From contig CM001633.1 of the NCBI GenBank assembly GCA_000309945.1, positions 2,328,292 through 2,392,291 on the forward strand: 64,000 nt of DNA, read 5' to 3'. The notes beneath the pieces were generated by a model. The model had not been told where the DNA came from. It made no database searches and saw nothing but the letters and a program-made list of their open reading frames with translations. Shown piece after piece: positions 43,973 to 53,773 of the stretch; within the stretch, counting starts at the first letter, position 1; every line of letters starts with the position of its first letter. The translations under genes were made by a program, and so were the position numbers. The DNA comes from Leptolyngbyaceae cyanobacterium JSC-12. Its GTDB lineage: Bacteria > Cyanobacteriota > Cyanobacteriia > Leptolyngbyales > Leptolyngbyaceae.

Positions 43973-44680
43973 ATGCTATTTCGCCAATTGTTTGATCAAG
44001 ACACCTGGACTTATACCTATCTCATTGCTGACCCCAATACCAGGGAAGCAGTTTTGGTTGACTCAGTGATTGAGCAGGTCGAGCGCGATTACAAGTTGAT
44101 GAATGAATTGGGCTTGACCTTGAAATACTGCCTGGAAACCCATGTCCACGCTGATCATATTACGGGGGCTGGAAAACTGCGGGAGTTAACAGGCTGCGAG
44201 ACCATTGTGCCAGAGAATGCTCAAGTTTCCTGTGCTGATCGCCATATTCAGCATGGGGAAGTCCTGAAAGTCGGAGAGATTGAAATTCGAGCGATCGCTA
44301 CTCCAGGGCATACTGACAGCCACATGTCATATCTGGTAAATGGGGACAGAGTGTTGACAGGAGATGCCTTGTTTGTTCGTGGCTGCGGACGCACTGATTT
44401 TCAAAGTGGTGATGCAGGTACCCTCTATGACTCTGTGACAGAGAACCTATTCACGCTGCCAGATGGCACGCTTGTTTATCCAGCCCATGACTATCGCGGG
44501 CACACCGTCTCTACGATTGGCGAAGAAGAACAGTGGAACCCTCGCTTTGTTGGACGCACTCGTGAGCAGTTTATTGAGTTTATGAACGGGCTGAATCTTC
44601 CGGATCCGAAAAAGATTATGGAAGCGGTTCCTGCCAATGAACGGTGTGGCAACATGTTTACAACTACCCAGGCAAACTGA
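43973..44680 (+). CDS. ETHE1-like persulfide dioxygenase (MBL fold)
   Basis: 235 residues. Oxidises glutathione persulfide to sulfite in this family. Metallo-beta-lactamase signature THVHADHITG (H57, H59, D61, H62), H113 in PGHTDSH, D131, and the ETHE1-specific GCGRTDFQSG near 137-146. The C-terminal NLPDPKKIMEAVPAN is also characteristic. Downstream of sqr on the opposite strand and upstream of the rhodanese. Paralogue at 47774. Confidence 0.9.
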   Translation: MLFRQLFDQDTWTYTYLIADPNTREAVLVDSVIEQVERDYKLMNELGLTLKYCLETHVHADHITGAGKLRELTGCETIVPENAQVSCADRHIQHGEVLKVGEIEIRAIATPGHTDSHMSYLVNGDRVLTGDALFVRGCGRTDFQSGDAGTLYDSVTENLFTLPDGTLVYPAHDYRGHTVSTIGEEEQWNPRFVGRTREQFIEFMNGLNLPDPKKIMEAVPANERCGNMFTTTQAN

Positions 44681-44745
44681 ACTCCATATCAACTAATCTT
44701 TTGCAGACTATATCACTCAACATCTTGAAAAGTTAGGAGAACTTG

Positions 44746-45318
44746 ATGACAAGCATGAACGAGACCTATTTCAATTATCCAAGCCAAACGCGACACGATC
44801 GCCTGAAAACTATCGATCCATCTTCTCTAAATACATTATTGAATCAGCAAGCGGTCACGTTAGTAGATGTGCGTGAACCATCCGAACATACGGGTGAAAG
44901 GATTCCTGGTTCGATTCTGATGCCGTTGTCCAGGTTTAATCCAGACCACGTTCCGTTTGATGCCAACAAACCCACAGTACTGTATTGTCGAACAGGTAAT
45001 CGGTCGGCTCAAGCGGCACAGAAGTTATTTGCAGCAGGAGCTAATGAAGTCATGCATCTGGAAGGGGGATTGTCAGCTTGGGTGCAGGCAGGTTATCCAA
45101 CGCAGGTGAACAAAAATGCACCCATTAGCCTGATGCGCCAGGTGCAAATTGTGGCAGGTTCCCTAGTGGTAATTGGCACTATACTAGGCGCATTCGTGTC
45201 TCCCTGGTTTTTGATTCTCAGCGGGTTTGTTGGCTCTGGGCTGGTGTTCGCTGGAATTACCAATACCTGTGCCTTAGGGATGCTACTTGCCAAATTACCT
45301 TATAACCAGCAGGTTTGA
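44746..45318 (+). CDS. Rhodanese with C-terminal membrane domain (DUF2892)
   Basis: 190 residues. Rhodanese domain (about 20-120) with active-site loop YCRTGNRSA (Cys81) and entry motif VDVREPSEHTGERIPGS. The tail has two helices (about 132-152 and 158-180) that anchor it in the membrane. Transfers sulfane sulfur; placed 65 bp after the persulfide dioxygenase, so likely co-transcribed. A terminator follows. Confidence 0.9.
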   Translation: MTSMNETYFNYPSQTRHDRLKTIDPSSLNTLLNQQAVTLVDVREPSEHTGERIPGSILMPLSRFNPDHVPFDANKPTVLYCRTGNRSAQAAQKLFAAGANEVMHLEGGLSAWVQAGYPTQVNKNAPISLMRQVQIVAGSLVVIGTILGAFVSPWFLILSGFVGSGLVFAGITNTCALGMLLAKLPYNQQV

Positions 45319-45324
45319 TGTTCC

Positions 45325-45354
45325 AGGACGTTCGTAAGAGCGTCCTAATTTTTT
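45325..45354 (+). terminator. Rho-independent terminator after rhodanese
   Basis: Stem AGGACG(TTC)...(GAG)CGTCCT followed by AATTTTTT. Ends the ETHE1-rhodanese transcript, so the exporter gene probably has its own promoter. Confidence 0.85.
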
Positions 45355-45439
45355 AGAGCGGTTGCTGCAAGGAGTATATCAAAATCAGCGATCGCTCAAT
45401 TTGGCATGACTTGGTAAACAAATTTAGGAAAACTCATCA

Positions 45440-46219
45440 ATGTTGATTACCATCATTGGGCACTTGCTAGCAATTTGTATTGGCATCAGCCTGGGATTGA
45501 TTGGTGGGGGTGGTTCTATTCTGGCGGCTCCTGTTTTGATCTACGTCATGTCAGTTCCGGCAAAGTCTGCTTTTGCCATGACTTTGGTAATTGTAGGAGT
45601 CGCGAGCGTGATCGGTGCGATTCCCCATTGGCGACAGGGGAATGTTAATCCTAAAATCATCGCACTGTTCGCACCTGCTTCCATGCTGGGGGCTTATCTG
45701 GGAGCGCGATTAGCCTCGTTGCCGTTCATTACACCTACCATCCAACTAGTAACCTTTGGCGTGATAATGCTGATTGCCTCGATCAGTATGATTCGTAAAG
45801 GAGCTAGCAAATCGGAAAAATCACTTGATAAAACTGATCATCACGAGCAACACACAGGCATACCCAGATGGCTGGCGATCGCCCTGGAAGGTCTTGCAGT
45901 CGGGACTCTCACAGGCTTCATTGGTATTGGCGGTGGGTTTCTGGTCATTCCGGCACTGGTGCTGCTGGGAAAAACCCCGATGAAAGAGGCAGTGGGAACG
46001 TCGTTGATTATCCTGGCACTGAAATCTGTGACTGGGTTTGCCGGATATTTTGGTCACGTTCCAATTGATTGGAATTTACTCCTATCGTTCACGATCGCAT
46101 CCAGCGCCGGTATCCTTTTAGGTTCTTACTTAAATCAATTTGTGAGTGCCAAGCAACTCGAGAAAGGATTTGGCTACTTTGTCTTAGCAGTTGCCATCTT
46201 TGTTTTGATTAAGCGGTAA
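45440..46219 (+). CDS. TauE/SafE family sulfite/sulfonate exporter
   Basis: 259 residues, about eight helices in two repeats. Each repeat has the family motif: GISLGLIGGGGSILAAPVL and GTLTGFIGIGGGFLVIPALV. Exports sulfur anions; next to sulfide-oxidising genes it is likely to clear sulfite made by the persulfide dioxygenase. Overlaps the DUF190 gene by 36 bp at the 3' ends. Confidence 0.9.
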   Translation: MLITIIGHLLAICIGISLGLIGGGGSILAAPVLIYVMSVPAKSAFAMTLVIVGVASVIGAIPHWRQGNVNPKIIALFAPASMLGAYLGARLASLPFITPTIQLVTFGVIMLIASISMIRKGASKSEKSLDKTDHHEQHTGIPRWLAIALEGLAVGTLTGFIGIGGGFLVIPALVLLGKTPMKEAVGTSLIILALKSVTGFAGYFGHVPIDWNLLLSFTIASSAGILLGSYLNQFVSAKQLEKGFGYFVLAVAIFVLIKR

Positions 46220-46561
46220 TTGGATGGCATGATGAACTACATTAATCGTCTCTTGAGTAACCAGTCCCACTGTAACCATTGCTTGCACGGTTGGAAGAAA
46301 TTGGGCGATCGCCTCTGCTCGATCAATGAGAGTCACTACAATTGGCAAATCTGCTAGCTCCATAATGCGTGCAGTGTGAATTTGGTGGTGTTGGCGAACG
46401 CCAAATCCCTCGATACCTCTAGTCACCGTCGCTCCGATAAGTCCTTGCTTTCGAGCTTCTTCTATCAATGCCGTAGAAAGTGGTTTGCCATGCCAGTGAT
46501 CGCTTTCATCAATGTAGATTGTTAGTTTTTCGTAGATTGTTAGTTTTTCCCAACTGCTCAT
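46184..46561 (-). CDS. DUF190 protein (PII-like fold)
   Basis: 125 residues from MSSWEKLTIY (46561). DUF190 proteins are PII-like and usually sit next to crcB. HWHGKPLSTALIEEARKQGL and TVTRGIEGFG are the family signatures. Residues 5-16 contain EKLTIY twice; the cause is a perfect 18-bp tandem duplication at 46514-46549. The start overlaps the upstream crcB stop by 4 bp. Confidence 0.85.
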   Translation of the reverse strand: MSSWEKLTIYEKLTIYIDESDHWHGKPLSTALIEEARKQGLIGATVTRGIEGFGVRQHHQIHTARIMELADLPIVVTLIDRAEAIAQFLPTVQAMVTVGLVTQETINVVHHAIQLPLNQNKDGNC

Positions 46562-47013
46562 GGTAGCCTCCTGGCTAGAAAATTTCCCAATTCCAAACAC
46601 AACACTCCTAAAGTGGCAGTGCACACCCAATACACTGCTGTAATCTCCCAATGCCCGCTGATTAGTAGCTTTTCGGTATCCAGTTCATAGGTAGAGAACG
46701 TGGTATACGATCCTAAAAAGCCGACAGCAACCAAAACGCGCAAATCTGGAGATGCTTTGATTCGTTCAATGACAAGCGTGGTGAAAAAGCCCATCAGGAA
46801 TGAGCCTGAAAGGTTGATCAATAAAGTCCCGTAGGGAAAGGCTGTTCCGAGCCACTGATTGCAACCGAGGGTAAGATAGTAACGACATAAGGCTCCTGCG
46901 ATCGCGCCAAGACTAACTGCCAGAGGCAACCGAAGCTGGGGATTTTGAGTGCGTAGTACAGAGAACAGAGCAGCTAAAAAACCTCTGCTAGATGAATGCT
47001 GTTGTTTAGGCAT
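46558..47013 (-). CDS. crcB: CrcB/Fluc fluoride channel (second copy)
   Basis: 151 residues, four helices. SLGAIAGALCRYYLT, FPYGTLLINLSGSFLMGFF and [15 protein letters not shown] (Phe box and central Na+ site) are the family motifs. With the 47026 copy it may form the heterodimer seen where crcB genes are paired. A 30-residue hydrophilic N-terminus is unusual. Confidence 0.92.
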   Translation of the reverse strand: MPKQQHSSSRGFLAALFSVLRTQNPQLRLPLAVSLGAIAGALCRYYLTLGCNQWLGTAFPYGTLLINLSGSFLMGFFTTLVIERIKASPDLRVLVAVGFLGSYTTFSTYELDTEKLLISGHWEITAVYWVCTATLGVLCLELGNFLARRLP

Positions 47014-47025
47014 CTTTCTCTCCAG

Positions 47026-47466
47026 TTAGCCAAGCAGTTGAGCCAGCCGAATGCCAATTTCCAGACAAGCCCCTCCCAGCACGACACTGCCTGCCCAATA
47101 AAAAAGAGTTAGCGATTGATTGCCTGTTCGCCGCAGATTTGCAGTATCTAAGGCATAGGTAGAAAAGGTCGTATATGACCCTAGAAACCCAGTGGTAACC
47201 AGAAGTTGCAACTCTGATGAGGGAATGATGCGCTCAATTGCTAAGGCTGCGAAAAAGCCCATGAACAGAGAGCCTGATAAGTTAATTAGAAATGTACCAA
47301 AGGGAAAACTAATTCCCAACCACCGAGCACACAGGAGAGTGAGATAGTACCGACTCAATGCTCCGGGAATAGCCCCCAGGCTAACTGCGACTGGTGCACT
47401 TAGCTCACCTGTTAAGGTCATCAACAGCCCAATCAAATGAATTGGGGGCGATAAGATAACAACCAT
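47026..47466 (-). CDS. crcB: CrcB/Fluc fluoride channel (first copy)
   Basis: 146 residues with the same motifs: [49 protein letters not shown]. First gene of a three-gene minus-strand operon (crcB-crcB-DUF190). Exports F- passively; oppositely oriented dimers form the channel. I did not find a fluoride riboswitch upstream. Confidence 0.92.
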   Translation of the reverse strand: MVVILSPPIHLIGLLMTLTGELSAPVAVSLGAIPGALSRYYLTLLCARWLGISFPFGTFLINLSGSLFMGFFAALAIERIIPSSELQLLVTTGFLGSYTTFSTYALDTANLRRTGNQSLTLFYWAGSVVLGGACLEIGIRLAQLLG

Positions 47467-47773
47467 CTAAAACTCCAAAACAGCACTTATTGTCATTTTC
47501 TCAGTGCTTCAGGAGAGGGTTAGTGTTTTCGACCACATAGCCCCTACTTCCCTGAAGCGATTTGGGAAAGTAGGAGCCATCATCCATCGACGTTGGCAAC
47601 CCAGTTGAGGGCATGTCAAGATCCAATGGCGGTTGTGGCAAGCTCCATTGCCATAGTCCAGTTATAGCTCTAAAACGTCATTTATGATGATGAAAAGCCC
47701 TCTTTACACTGGGTAGAAGAGGGCTAAGTTGCCGGAAGGTTTGATTGGATAGAGCAGACTTCAGTAACAAGCT
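47467..47773. other. Intergenic region with terminator
   Basis: 307 bp holding the crcB operon promoter side and the terminator at 47696-47725. A second weak hairpin (CTACTTCCC...GGGAAAGTAG, near 47546-47572) is visible. Confidence 0.6.
47696..47725 (-). terminator. Terminator of the second ETHE1-like gene
   Basis: Stem AGCCCTCTT / AAGAGGGCT with a 12-nt loop, followed on the minus strand by TTTTCATC. Located 49 bp after the stop of the gene at 47774. Confidence 0.8.
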
Positions 47774-48481
47774 TTATCGAACTGCGATCGCTACCTTGCC
47801 GCATTCCTGATTGGCGGGCACTGCTTCCATGATTTTCTTAGGATTGGGCAGGTTGAGATTTGCCATCAGGTTAATAAAGCTTTCCCGTGTTTGCCCCACA
47901 AAGCGAGGATTCCACTGCTTTTCTTCGCCAATCGTAGAGACTGTTTCACCCTTATAATCATGCCCTGGATAAACCAGGGTTTCATCCGGTAGAGTAAACA
48001 GGCGCTGAGTAATCGCATCGTACATTGCCCCAGCATTGCCACTTTGAAAGTCGGTACGTCCGCAGCCGCGAATGAAGAGGGAATCACCCGTCAGCAAATG
48101 AGTACCATTGACCAGATAGGCCATGTGGCTGTCAGTGTGTCCAAGAGTCGCGATGGTCTCAATCCGAATCGAACCCATTTGCAACACTTCACCATCCTGA
48201 ATAAAGCGATCGGCACAAGTTGCTTGGGCACCCGCAGGAACAATCCCCAAACACCCTGTAGCGTCCCGCAGTTTGCCTGTACCCGTAATATGGTCGGCAT
48301 GAATGTGGGTTTCCAAACAGTAGCGCAGAGTCAGTCCTAATTCTTTTAAGATACGCAGATCGCGTTCCACTTGCTCAGCTACTGGATCAATCAAGATAGC
48401 TTCGTGGGTGTCTGGGTCGGCAATCAGATACGTGTAGGTCCAGGTAGCTTCATCAAAGAGCTGGCGAAATAGCATTATCAC
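47774..48481 (-). CDS. Second ETHE1-like persulfide dioxygenase (MBL fold)
   Basis: 235 residues, closely similar to the product at 43973. THIHADHITG supplies the metal ligands, GCGRTDFQSG the ETHE1 signature and NLPNPKKIMEAVPAN the end. One change: the GHTDSH loop is preceded by L (TLGHT) rather than the usual Pro. Start is 48481 (MIMLFRQ) or 48475. The operator motif lies about 90 bp upstream, so it belongs to the same regulon though on the opposite strand from the first copy. Confidence 0.9.
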   Translation of the reverse strand: MIMLFRQLFDEATWTYTYLIADPDTHEAILIDPVAEQVERDLRILKELGLTLRYCLETHIHADHITGTGKLRDATGCLGIVPAGAQATCADRFIQDGEVLQMGSIRIETIATLGHTDSHMAYLVNGTHLLTGDSLFIRGCGRTDFQSGNAGAMYDAITQRLFTLPDETLVYPGHDYKGETVSTIGEEKQWNPRFVGQTRESFINLMANLNLPNPKKIMEAVPANQECGKVAIAVR

Positions 48482-48569
48482 AGTTCTCCTTTGGTTGAAA
48501 GGTTGAAGGTTACAAAGTTTTGAAAGGTAACGTGGAAGAAAAGCATCTTTGCAGGAGATCTTTTCTGAT

Positions 48570-48592
48570 TATATCACCATATAGCTATATTT
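48570..48592 (-). promoter_or_regulatory. Putative sulfide-regulon operator/promoter (second ETHE1-like gene)
   Basis: Read on the minus strand: TAGCTATATGGTGATATAAT. Half-sites GCTA/TGGTGAT and a TATAAT -10 box; best match to the copy at 43789. Confidence 0.55.
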
Positions 48593-48684
48593 TTTGAAAT
48601 TAATACTTTGATACAACGGTGCTGATTCTAGGAATGAAAAAGTTGCTGTATAGCGTAGTTTGTCAACAGGCTATAATCTCGGGG

Positions 48685-49656
48685 CTATTGACGATGAGCA
48701 GGCACCGTTGGAGAAGCGAACTTTACCTCCCGATGGGGAACTTCAAACGTCCAGAAGTCACTTGCCAATTCCGTGTTTGGAAAAATTGATCGCGCTTCCA
48801 TCAACAAATCTTTTGCCTCAATCGCATTGCCAGGTGCATACCGAGGGCTAATGTGCGTGATAATCAACTGCTGAACTTGCGCGGCAAGAGCGACCTGCGC
48901 TGCCATCGTTGATGTGGAGTGCAAGCGTTGATATGCCAGTTCTGCATCTTGATGGGCAAATGTTGCCTCATGAATTAGCACATCCGCATCGGTTGCCAAT
49001 TCCACGGCTGAATCACAATAAACCGTGTCTGTACAGTAAACAAGTTTTCGTCCTAACTGAGTCGGTCCACATAAATCAGTCCCGTGAATCCGTCGTCCGT
49101 CCGGTAGAGTAATGGTTTCTCCTCGCTTCAACTTGCCATAGAGCGGACCGGACGGAATCCCTAAAGCCTGTGCTTTTTCCACATTGAAGTGTCCAGGGCG
49201 GTCTTTTTCCATCACGCGATAGCCAAATGCCGGAACCCGGTGCTTGAGCAACTGGCAACTTACCACAAACTCGTCGTCTTCATACAGTACCCCAGGACGA
49301 ACGGTATGCACTTTCACTGGGTACGAGAAGTAGGTTTGGGAATATCGCCGACAGGCTTTCAGGTAGTCTTCTAAATCAGGTGGACCGTAGATATCAATGC
49401 GTTCTGGATGACCCGCTAAACCACAGCTTGCCAGTAGCCCCATCAATCCAAAAATGTGATCTCCATGCATGTGAGTGATGAAGATCCGGGTTAATTGACT
49501 CACACGCAAGTCACTCCGCAAAAATTGGTGCTGGGTTCCTTCGCCACAATCAAAAAGCCAAACCTCGGCTCTCTGAGGCAAACGCAGTGCCACACCGGAA
49601 ACATTGCGCGATCGCGTGGGTACTCCAGAACTGGTTCCTAAAAATGTAATCTGCAA
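48685..49656 (-). CDS. rnz: Ribonuclease Z
   Basis: 323 residues, normal length. [21 protein letters not shown] at the start (only the first residues quoted: [14 protein letters not shown]), [13 protein letters not shown] zinc motif near residue 60, and HEATFAHQD and ITHISPRY motifs. Makes tRNA 3' ends by endonucleolytic cut. Monocistronic. Confidence 0.95.
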   Translation of the reverse strand: MQITFLGTSSGVPTRSRNVSGVALRLPQRAEVWLFDCGEGTQHQFLRSDLRVSQLTRIFITHMHGDHIFGLMGLLASCGLAGHPERIDIYGPPDLEDYLKACRRYSQTYFSYPVKVHTVRPGVLYEDDEFVVSCQLLKHRVPAFGYRVMEKDRPGHFNVEKAQALGIPSGPLYGKLKRGETITLPDGRRIHGTDLCGPTQLGRKLVYCTDTVYCDSAVELATDADVLIHEATFAHQDAELAYQRLHSTSTMAAQVALAAQVQQLIITHISPRYAPGNAIEAKDLLMEARSIFPNTELASDFWTFEVPHREVKFASPTVPAHRQ

Positions 49657-50094
49657 GCTATTGCAACCTAATTGTGATCTGTCCTGAAACTATAGTGACA
49701 TAGGGGAAGGAAATGAGAGGGTACGAACAAACGTTCAAAATGTGATAAAAAACGATTGGAGAAATATTCAGGAAAATTTATATTTTTCTCTTAGCGCTAT
49801 ATGAAAGGGATGGAACTGAATTGCTCTTGATGACGACCATACATCTAGTGAAGGCACTAGTACCTATTGGGGGCAAGGTAGTGCGCTGATTAAGTAGACA
49901 AGATGCTCGACTTTTCTGAAATTGAGTTACATTAAGCAACGTTGCAATGTGGTTTCAAACTGTTATACAGAAACCCTCGGGTCTACATCAAATCGTAGAA
50001 CTTTACAGGTATGAGCGATTTCGCTGGAAGCGTTGCCAAAGTTTGCAATATCGCACTTTTGGGCAACTGGCCGAACTGTTTGAGGAGTGAAGAG
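49657..50094. other. Intergenic region between rnz and the SpoIID-like gene
   Basis: 438 bp, AT-rich, no recognisable gene; it must hold the divergent promoters. A purine-rich GAGGAGTGAAGAG ribosome site directly precedes the ATG at 50095 and decides that start. Confidence 0.5.
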
Positions 50095-51288
50095 ATGAGG
50101 CTGAAACGTTTCTCTGGACAAGTATTGTCTGAAATGGCAGTGCTGGTTCAAGCAAGTGGTCGAGGGTGGCTAGTTTCTGCGTTTATATGGCTGGCGATCG
50201 CCGTTCCTGCTGAGGCAGCGGTTGAAATGCGGATTGCGATCGAAGATGGAGTCAACCAAGTGACGGTTGGAAGCTCCACTCGTGCCCTTGTGAGAGATGC
50301 GGCAGGTAAAGAAGTGGGCGAAATTGCCGCAATGAATGCATTTATTGCCCAGCCTGATGTAGGTAAAGTTAAGCTAGATCGCTGGCAGGGTCAGCAATTC
50401 TGGATTGAGCCGACAAATGGTGGGTATGTGTTTATCGGTGATCGCTGGTATCGTGGACGCACGTTAGTGGTTCCCACCACTAAAGGAATAACAGCTGTCA
50501 ATTACGTTAACCTTGAGCAGTATCTTTACAGTGTCGTGGGTGGTGAAATGGTGCCATCCTGGCCCCTAGAAGCATTGAAAGCACAAGCCGTTGCAGCCCG
50601 CTCCTATGCTCTGTATCAACGTGAAAATGCTGCGAACAGTGTGTATGACTTAGGAGATACCACTGCCTGGCAAGTGTATCGTGGCATCAGCGATGAAACG
50701 GCTTCTACCCAGGCAGCCGTCAATGCGACCGCCAGTCAAGTGTTAATCCATCAGGGACGCATCATCGAAGCTGTTTTCCACGCTTCATCAGGTGGACATA
50801 CTGAAAACGTGGAAAATGTGTGGACACGGCCGCTTCCCTACCTGCGTGGTGTTCCAGATTATGACCAGGGAACTCCAGTCTACGAATGGAGCAAAAAATA
50901 TACTCGTGCAGACCTGAGTGCTGCTATTCCAGGAGTTGGTAATATTATCTCTATGGAACCAGAACGCACCACTCCCCATGGACGGGTAATTTCCATGCGG
51001 ATTGTGGGAGATGCTGGGACTCGTAGTGTTAGCGGAGATACGCTACGTAATGTTTTGGATTTGAGAAGTACTAAATTTAAAGTGATCCCAGAGTATGCTC
51101 CAGCCGCCAATAAAGAGAAAGCTCAAGCTGTTCCGGTTGGATTTCAAATCCAGGGGAATGGATTTGGGCATGGGTTAGGTTTAAGCCAGTGGGGAGCTTA
51201 TAACATGGCACGGCAAGGAATGGACTACCGCCAAATTGTTTTGCATTACTACAAAAACACTATCCTCGCTAAAATCCAGGTCAAGTAA
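50095..51288 (+). CDS. SpoIID/LytB domain protein
   Basis: 397 residues from MRLKRFSGQ (50095). Signal peptide (LVSAFIWLAIAVPAEA), then the SpoIID domain: YLYSVVGGEMVPSWPLEAL and KAQAVAARSYAL, TAWQVYRGISDE, and FHASSGGHTENVENVW, ending GFGHGLGLSQWGA. SpoIID proteins cut peptidoglycan glycan chains; in cyanobacteria the role is unclear but envelope-related. Confidence 0.92.
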   Translation: MRLKRFSGQVLSEMAVLVQASGRGWLVSAFIWLAIAVPAEAAVEMRIAIEDGVNQVTVGSSTRALVRDAAGKEVGEIAAMNAFIAQPDVGKVKLDRWQGQQFWIEPTNGGYVFIGDRWYRGRTLVVPTTKGITAVNYVNLEQYLYSVVGGEMVPSWPLEALKAQAVAARSYALYQRENAANSVYDLGDTTAWQVYRGISDETASTQAAVNATASQVLIHQGRIIEAVFHASSGGHTENVENVWTRPLPYLRGVPDYDQGTPVYEWSKKYTRADLSAAIPGVGNIISMEPERTTPHGRVISMRIVGDAGTRSVSGDTLRNVLDLRSTKFKVIPEYAPAANKEKAQAVPVGFQIQGNGFGHGLGLSQWGAYNMARQGMDYRQIVLHYYKNTILAKIQVK

Positions 51289-51315
51289 CGAATAAAGATA
51301 AGGATAAGGTTCGAG

Positions 51316-51591
51316 GTGGATGTACAAACTCATCAATTAGCCGCGATCATCCAGCAGATCGGAGAAGCGATGCTTGCCTCTACTGAAACAGTGGATGTGT
51401 TGTCTGAGCGGATGGAATCGCTTGCGAACCAAGTTCAGCAGCAAGGTTACCAAATTTTTGCCCTGAGTGACGCAGTACAGAATTTGGCAGAAGCACAGGA
51501 ACGGTCGCTCCAACGTCTGGATCGCTTGACTGATGCCCTGGAACGACTCGTCAACATTATTGAGCAACCGAATGAAGCGTCGCCTCAGTAA
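51316..51591 (+). CDS. Small coiled-coil protein
   Basis: 91 residues from GTG 51316 (MDVQTHQLAAIIQQIGEAML). Almost wholly helical with heptads (VLSERMESLANQVQQQGYQI, LQRLDRLTDALERLV). Unknown family; 27 bp after the SpoIID-like gene and co-oriented, so likely co-transcribed. Confidence 0.65.
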   Translation: MDVQTHQLAAIIQQIGEAMLASTETVDVLSERMESLANQVQQQGYQIFALSDAVQNLAEAQERSLQRLDRLTDALERLVNIIEQPNEASPQ

Positions 51592-51594
51592 TCC

Positions 51595-52010
51595 CTACCA
51601 GCGACGGTAGGATTTCCAGTAAGGCTGTCCTTTCCAAAAAATCCCCACAATCATTCCCACAATTTGGGGGTAACTCACACCAACTAATCCAACTGGTAAA
51701 ACTCCCACAAACCTGACAAGTAGCAGCACAATTATCAGGCAAAGCCCCAGAGCCCAAGGCTTCCGGTTGTAATCAGGGAGCGATTGAGTCGTTCAAAGAT
51801 GAAAACAGCTAGAGCACCTACCCCAATCGCGATCGCAAACACGGTTATTATCCCTAGCACGGGTGATAGTAGCAGCCTGAACACAGGTTGAAACGTTGGA
51901 ACGGAAGCACTCAAGCCAATAACCCATTCCAGCGCCACTACAGCGATTGTTGCTACAATCGCCACCTGAAACAACACTAACTATGGCAAGCGTTTTAAGC
52001 GGTCTAACAT
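51595..52010 (-). pseudogene. Broken four-helix membrane protein gene
   Basis: From ATG at 52010 the frame reads MLDRLKRLP, then a TAG stop, then LVLFQVAIVATIAVVALEWV and SPVLGIITVFAIAIGVGALA in the same frame. A frameshift near the FERLNRS / LPDYNRK join follows. The other frame continues DYNRKPWALGLCLIIVLLLV, ending FWKGQPYWKSYRRW at 51595. One nonsense and one frameshift in what was one hydrophobic protein of about 137 residues. Family not named; it sits just behind leuA. Confidence 0.75.
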
Positions 52011-52032
52011 GAGTCATCACTCCTATACGCTT

Positions 52033-53685
52033 TTAGCTGGCAGTAGCAGGGGTTGGACTGGCAGCAGTCTCTAGGCTGGAATGTTGAGCATTAATCCGAC
52101 CTGCTTTCAGTTGGAGGGCAGCATAGAGACGGTTGAGGGCGTTGATATATGCCTGGGCAGATGCCACGATAATATCGGTGTTGGCAGCGTGTCCTGAAAA
52201 GATGCGATCGTCGTGCCGGAGTCGAATCGTCACTTCCCCAATTGCGTCAATCCCCGCAGTGACAGATTGCACCGAAAACTCAATCAATTGGTTAGGGACA
52301 TTCACAACTCGGTTAATCGCCTTGTATACAGCATCTACCGGTCCTGTTCCTGTTGCTGCATCCGTGAGTTCATGACCATCGGGTGTTTGCAGTGTCACGG
52401 TTGCGGTTGGGCAGGCATGATCCCCACAGGAAACCTGAACCAGTTCCAGTTTGAACAGGTCTGGAGACTGCTGAATTTCGTCATTGACGATCGCTTCCAG
52501 ATCCCAATCAGTAATTTCTTTTTTCTTGTCTGCCAGTTCCTTAAAGCGCAGGAAGGCTTTGTTTAACTCCTGCTCTGAAAGATCAAAGCCCAACTCTTTG
52601 AGTCGAGACCGAAAGGCATTGCGTCCAGACAGTTTGCCCAATACGATCTGGTTATCGGTTAACCCAATCAGTTGGGCATCCATAATCTCGTAGGTAAGCT
52701 TATTCTTCAGCACTCCATCCTGGTGAATGCCTGATTCATGAGCAAAGGCATTCGTCCCCACGATCGCCTTATTGGGTTGTACCAGCATTCCTGTCAAGTT
52801 AGAGACAAGACGGGAGGTTTTGTAAATTTGCCGCGTGTCAATATTGGTCAGCGGGGCTTCAGAGTCCACTGGACGCCCTAGAAATGGATTGAAATACTGC
52901 CTGCGCACGTGCAACGCCATAACAAGCTCTTCCATCGCGGCATTTCCTGCTCGTTCCCCAATCCCGTTAATAGTGCATTCTAGTTGACGTGCTCCATTCT
53001 TGACTGCTTCCAGAAAATTGGCGACAGCTAGCCCCAAATCATTATGCCCATGAACAGAAATAACAGCATTGTCGATGTTGGGCACATTTTCTTTGATGCC
53101 TCGAATCAGTGCTCCAAATTCGGCTGGGGTGAGGTATCCGACGGTATCGGGAATATTGACCGTAGTGGCTCCAGCGGCAATCGCTCGCTCTAACATTTCG
53201 TATAAAAATTCTGGATCGCTACGTCCGGCATCTTCAGGTGAAAACTCAATATCATCCATGAAGGTTTTGGCATAAGCAACCATTTCTTCGGCGATCGCCA
53301 ACACCTCTTTGCGGGTTTTCCGCAGCTTATACTCCAGGTGAATATCAGAGGTAGCAATAAAAGTATGAATCCGCGAACGCGCCGCAGGTTTCAGTGCTTC
53401 TGCCGCTGTTTTGATATCTTGGCGGGTAGCCCGTGCCAGTCCGCAAATCACTGGTCCTTGTTCCGTACCTACCGTCTGAGCGATTTTTTGTACTGCCTCA
53501 AAATCCCCTGGACTGGAATAGGGAAAGCCTGCTTCAATCACGTCTACGCCCAGTCGCGCTAGTTGCCGGGCGATCGTCAGCTTTTCATCCACGTTCAAGG
53601 TGGCACCCGGAGATTGTTCCCCATCTCGAAGGGTGGTGTCAAAGATGATGATCCGGTCTAGCGGCGAAGACGTGCTTATGCTCAT
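52033..53685 (-). CDS. leuA: 2-isopropylmalate synthase
   Basis: 550 residues, the full-length form with the C-terminal regulatory domain. First step of leucine synthesis. [35 protein letters not shown] (metal-binding HGH), [13 protein letters not shown] and the LeuA dimer domain beginning [15 protein letters not shown]. Catalytic and effector regions are intact. The last 20 residues are Ala/Thr/Ser-rich. Confidence 0.96.
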   Translation of the reverse strand: MSISTSSPLDRIIIFDTTLRDGEQSPGATLNVDEKLTIARQLARLGVDVIEAGFPYSSPGDFEAVQKIAQTVGTEQGPVICGLARATRQDIKTAAEALKPAARSRIHTFIATSDIHLEYKLRKTRKEVLAIAEEMVAYAKTFMDDIEFSPEDAGRSDPEFLYEMLERAIAAGATTVNIPDTVGYLTPAEFGALIRGIKENVPNIDNAVISVHGHNDLGLAVANFLEAVKNGARQLECTINGIGERAGNAAMEELVMALHVRRQYFNPFLGRPVDSEAPLTNIDTRQIYKTSRLVSNLTGMLVQPNKAIVGTNAFAHESGIHQDGVLKNKLTYEIMDAQLIGLTDNQIVLGKLSGRNAFRSRLKELGFDLSEQELNKAFLRFKELADKKKEITDWDLEAIVNDEIQQSPDLFKLELVQVSCGDHACPTATVTLQTPDGHELTDAATGTGPVDAVYKAINRVVNVPNQLIEFSVQSVTAGIDAIGEVTIRLRHDDRIFSGHAANTDIIVASAQAYINALNRLYAALQLKAGRINAQHSSLETAASPTPATAS

Positions 53686-53773
53686 AGGATGTACAAAAAC
53701 GGCGAATGCAATTCATTACTAGCCTACCGTTTCTGTTCGGCGTCGGTGCATCCCCAATCAGATTTTGTTCAGT

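Noticed and set aside
47467-47530. Fluoride riboswitch before crcB
   Set aside because: The leader lacks the conserved GGCGATGG-like and TGATGGC-like segments of the crcB motif; the available leader is too short.
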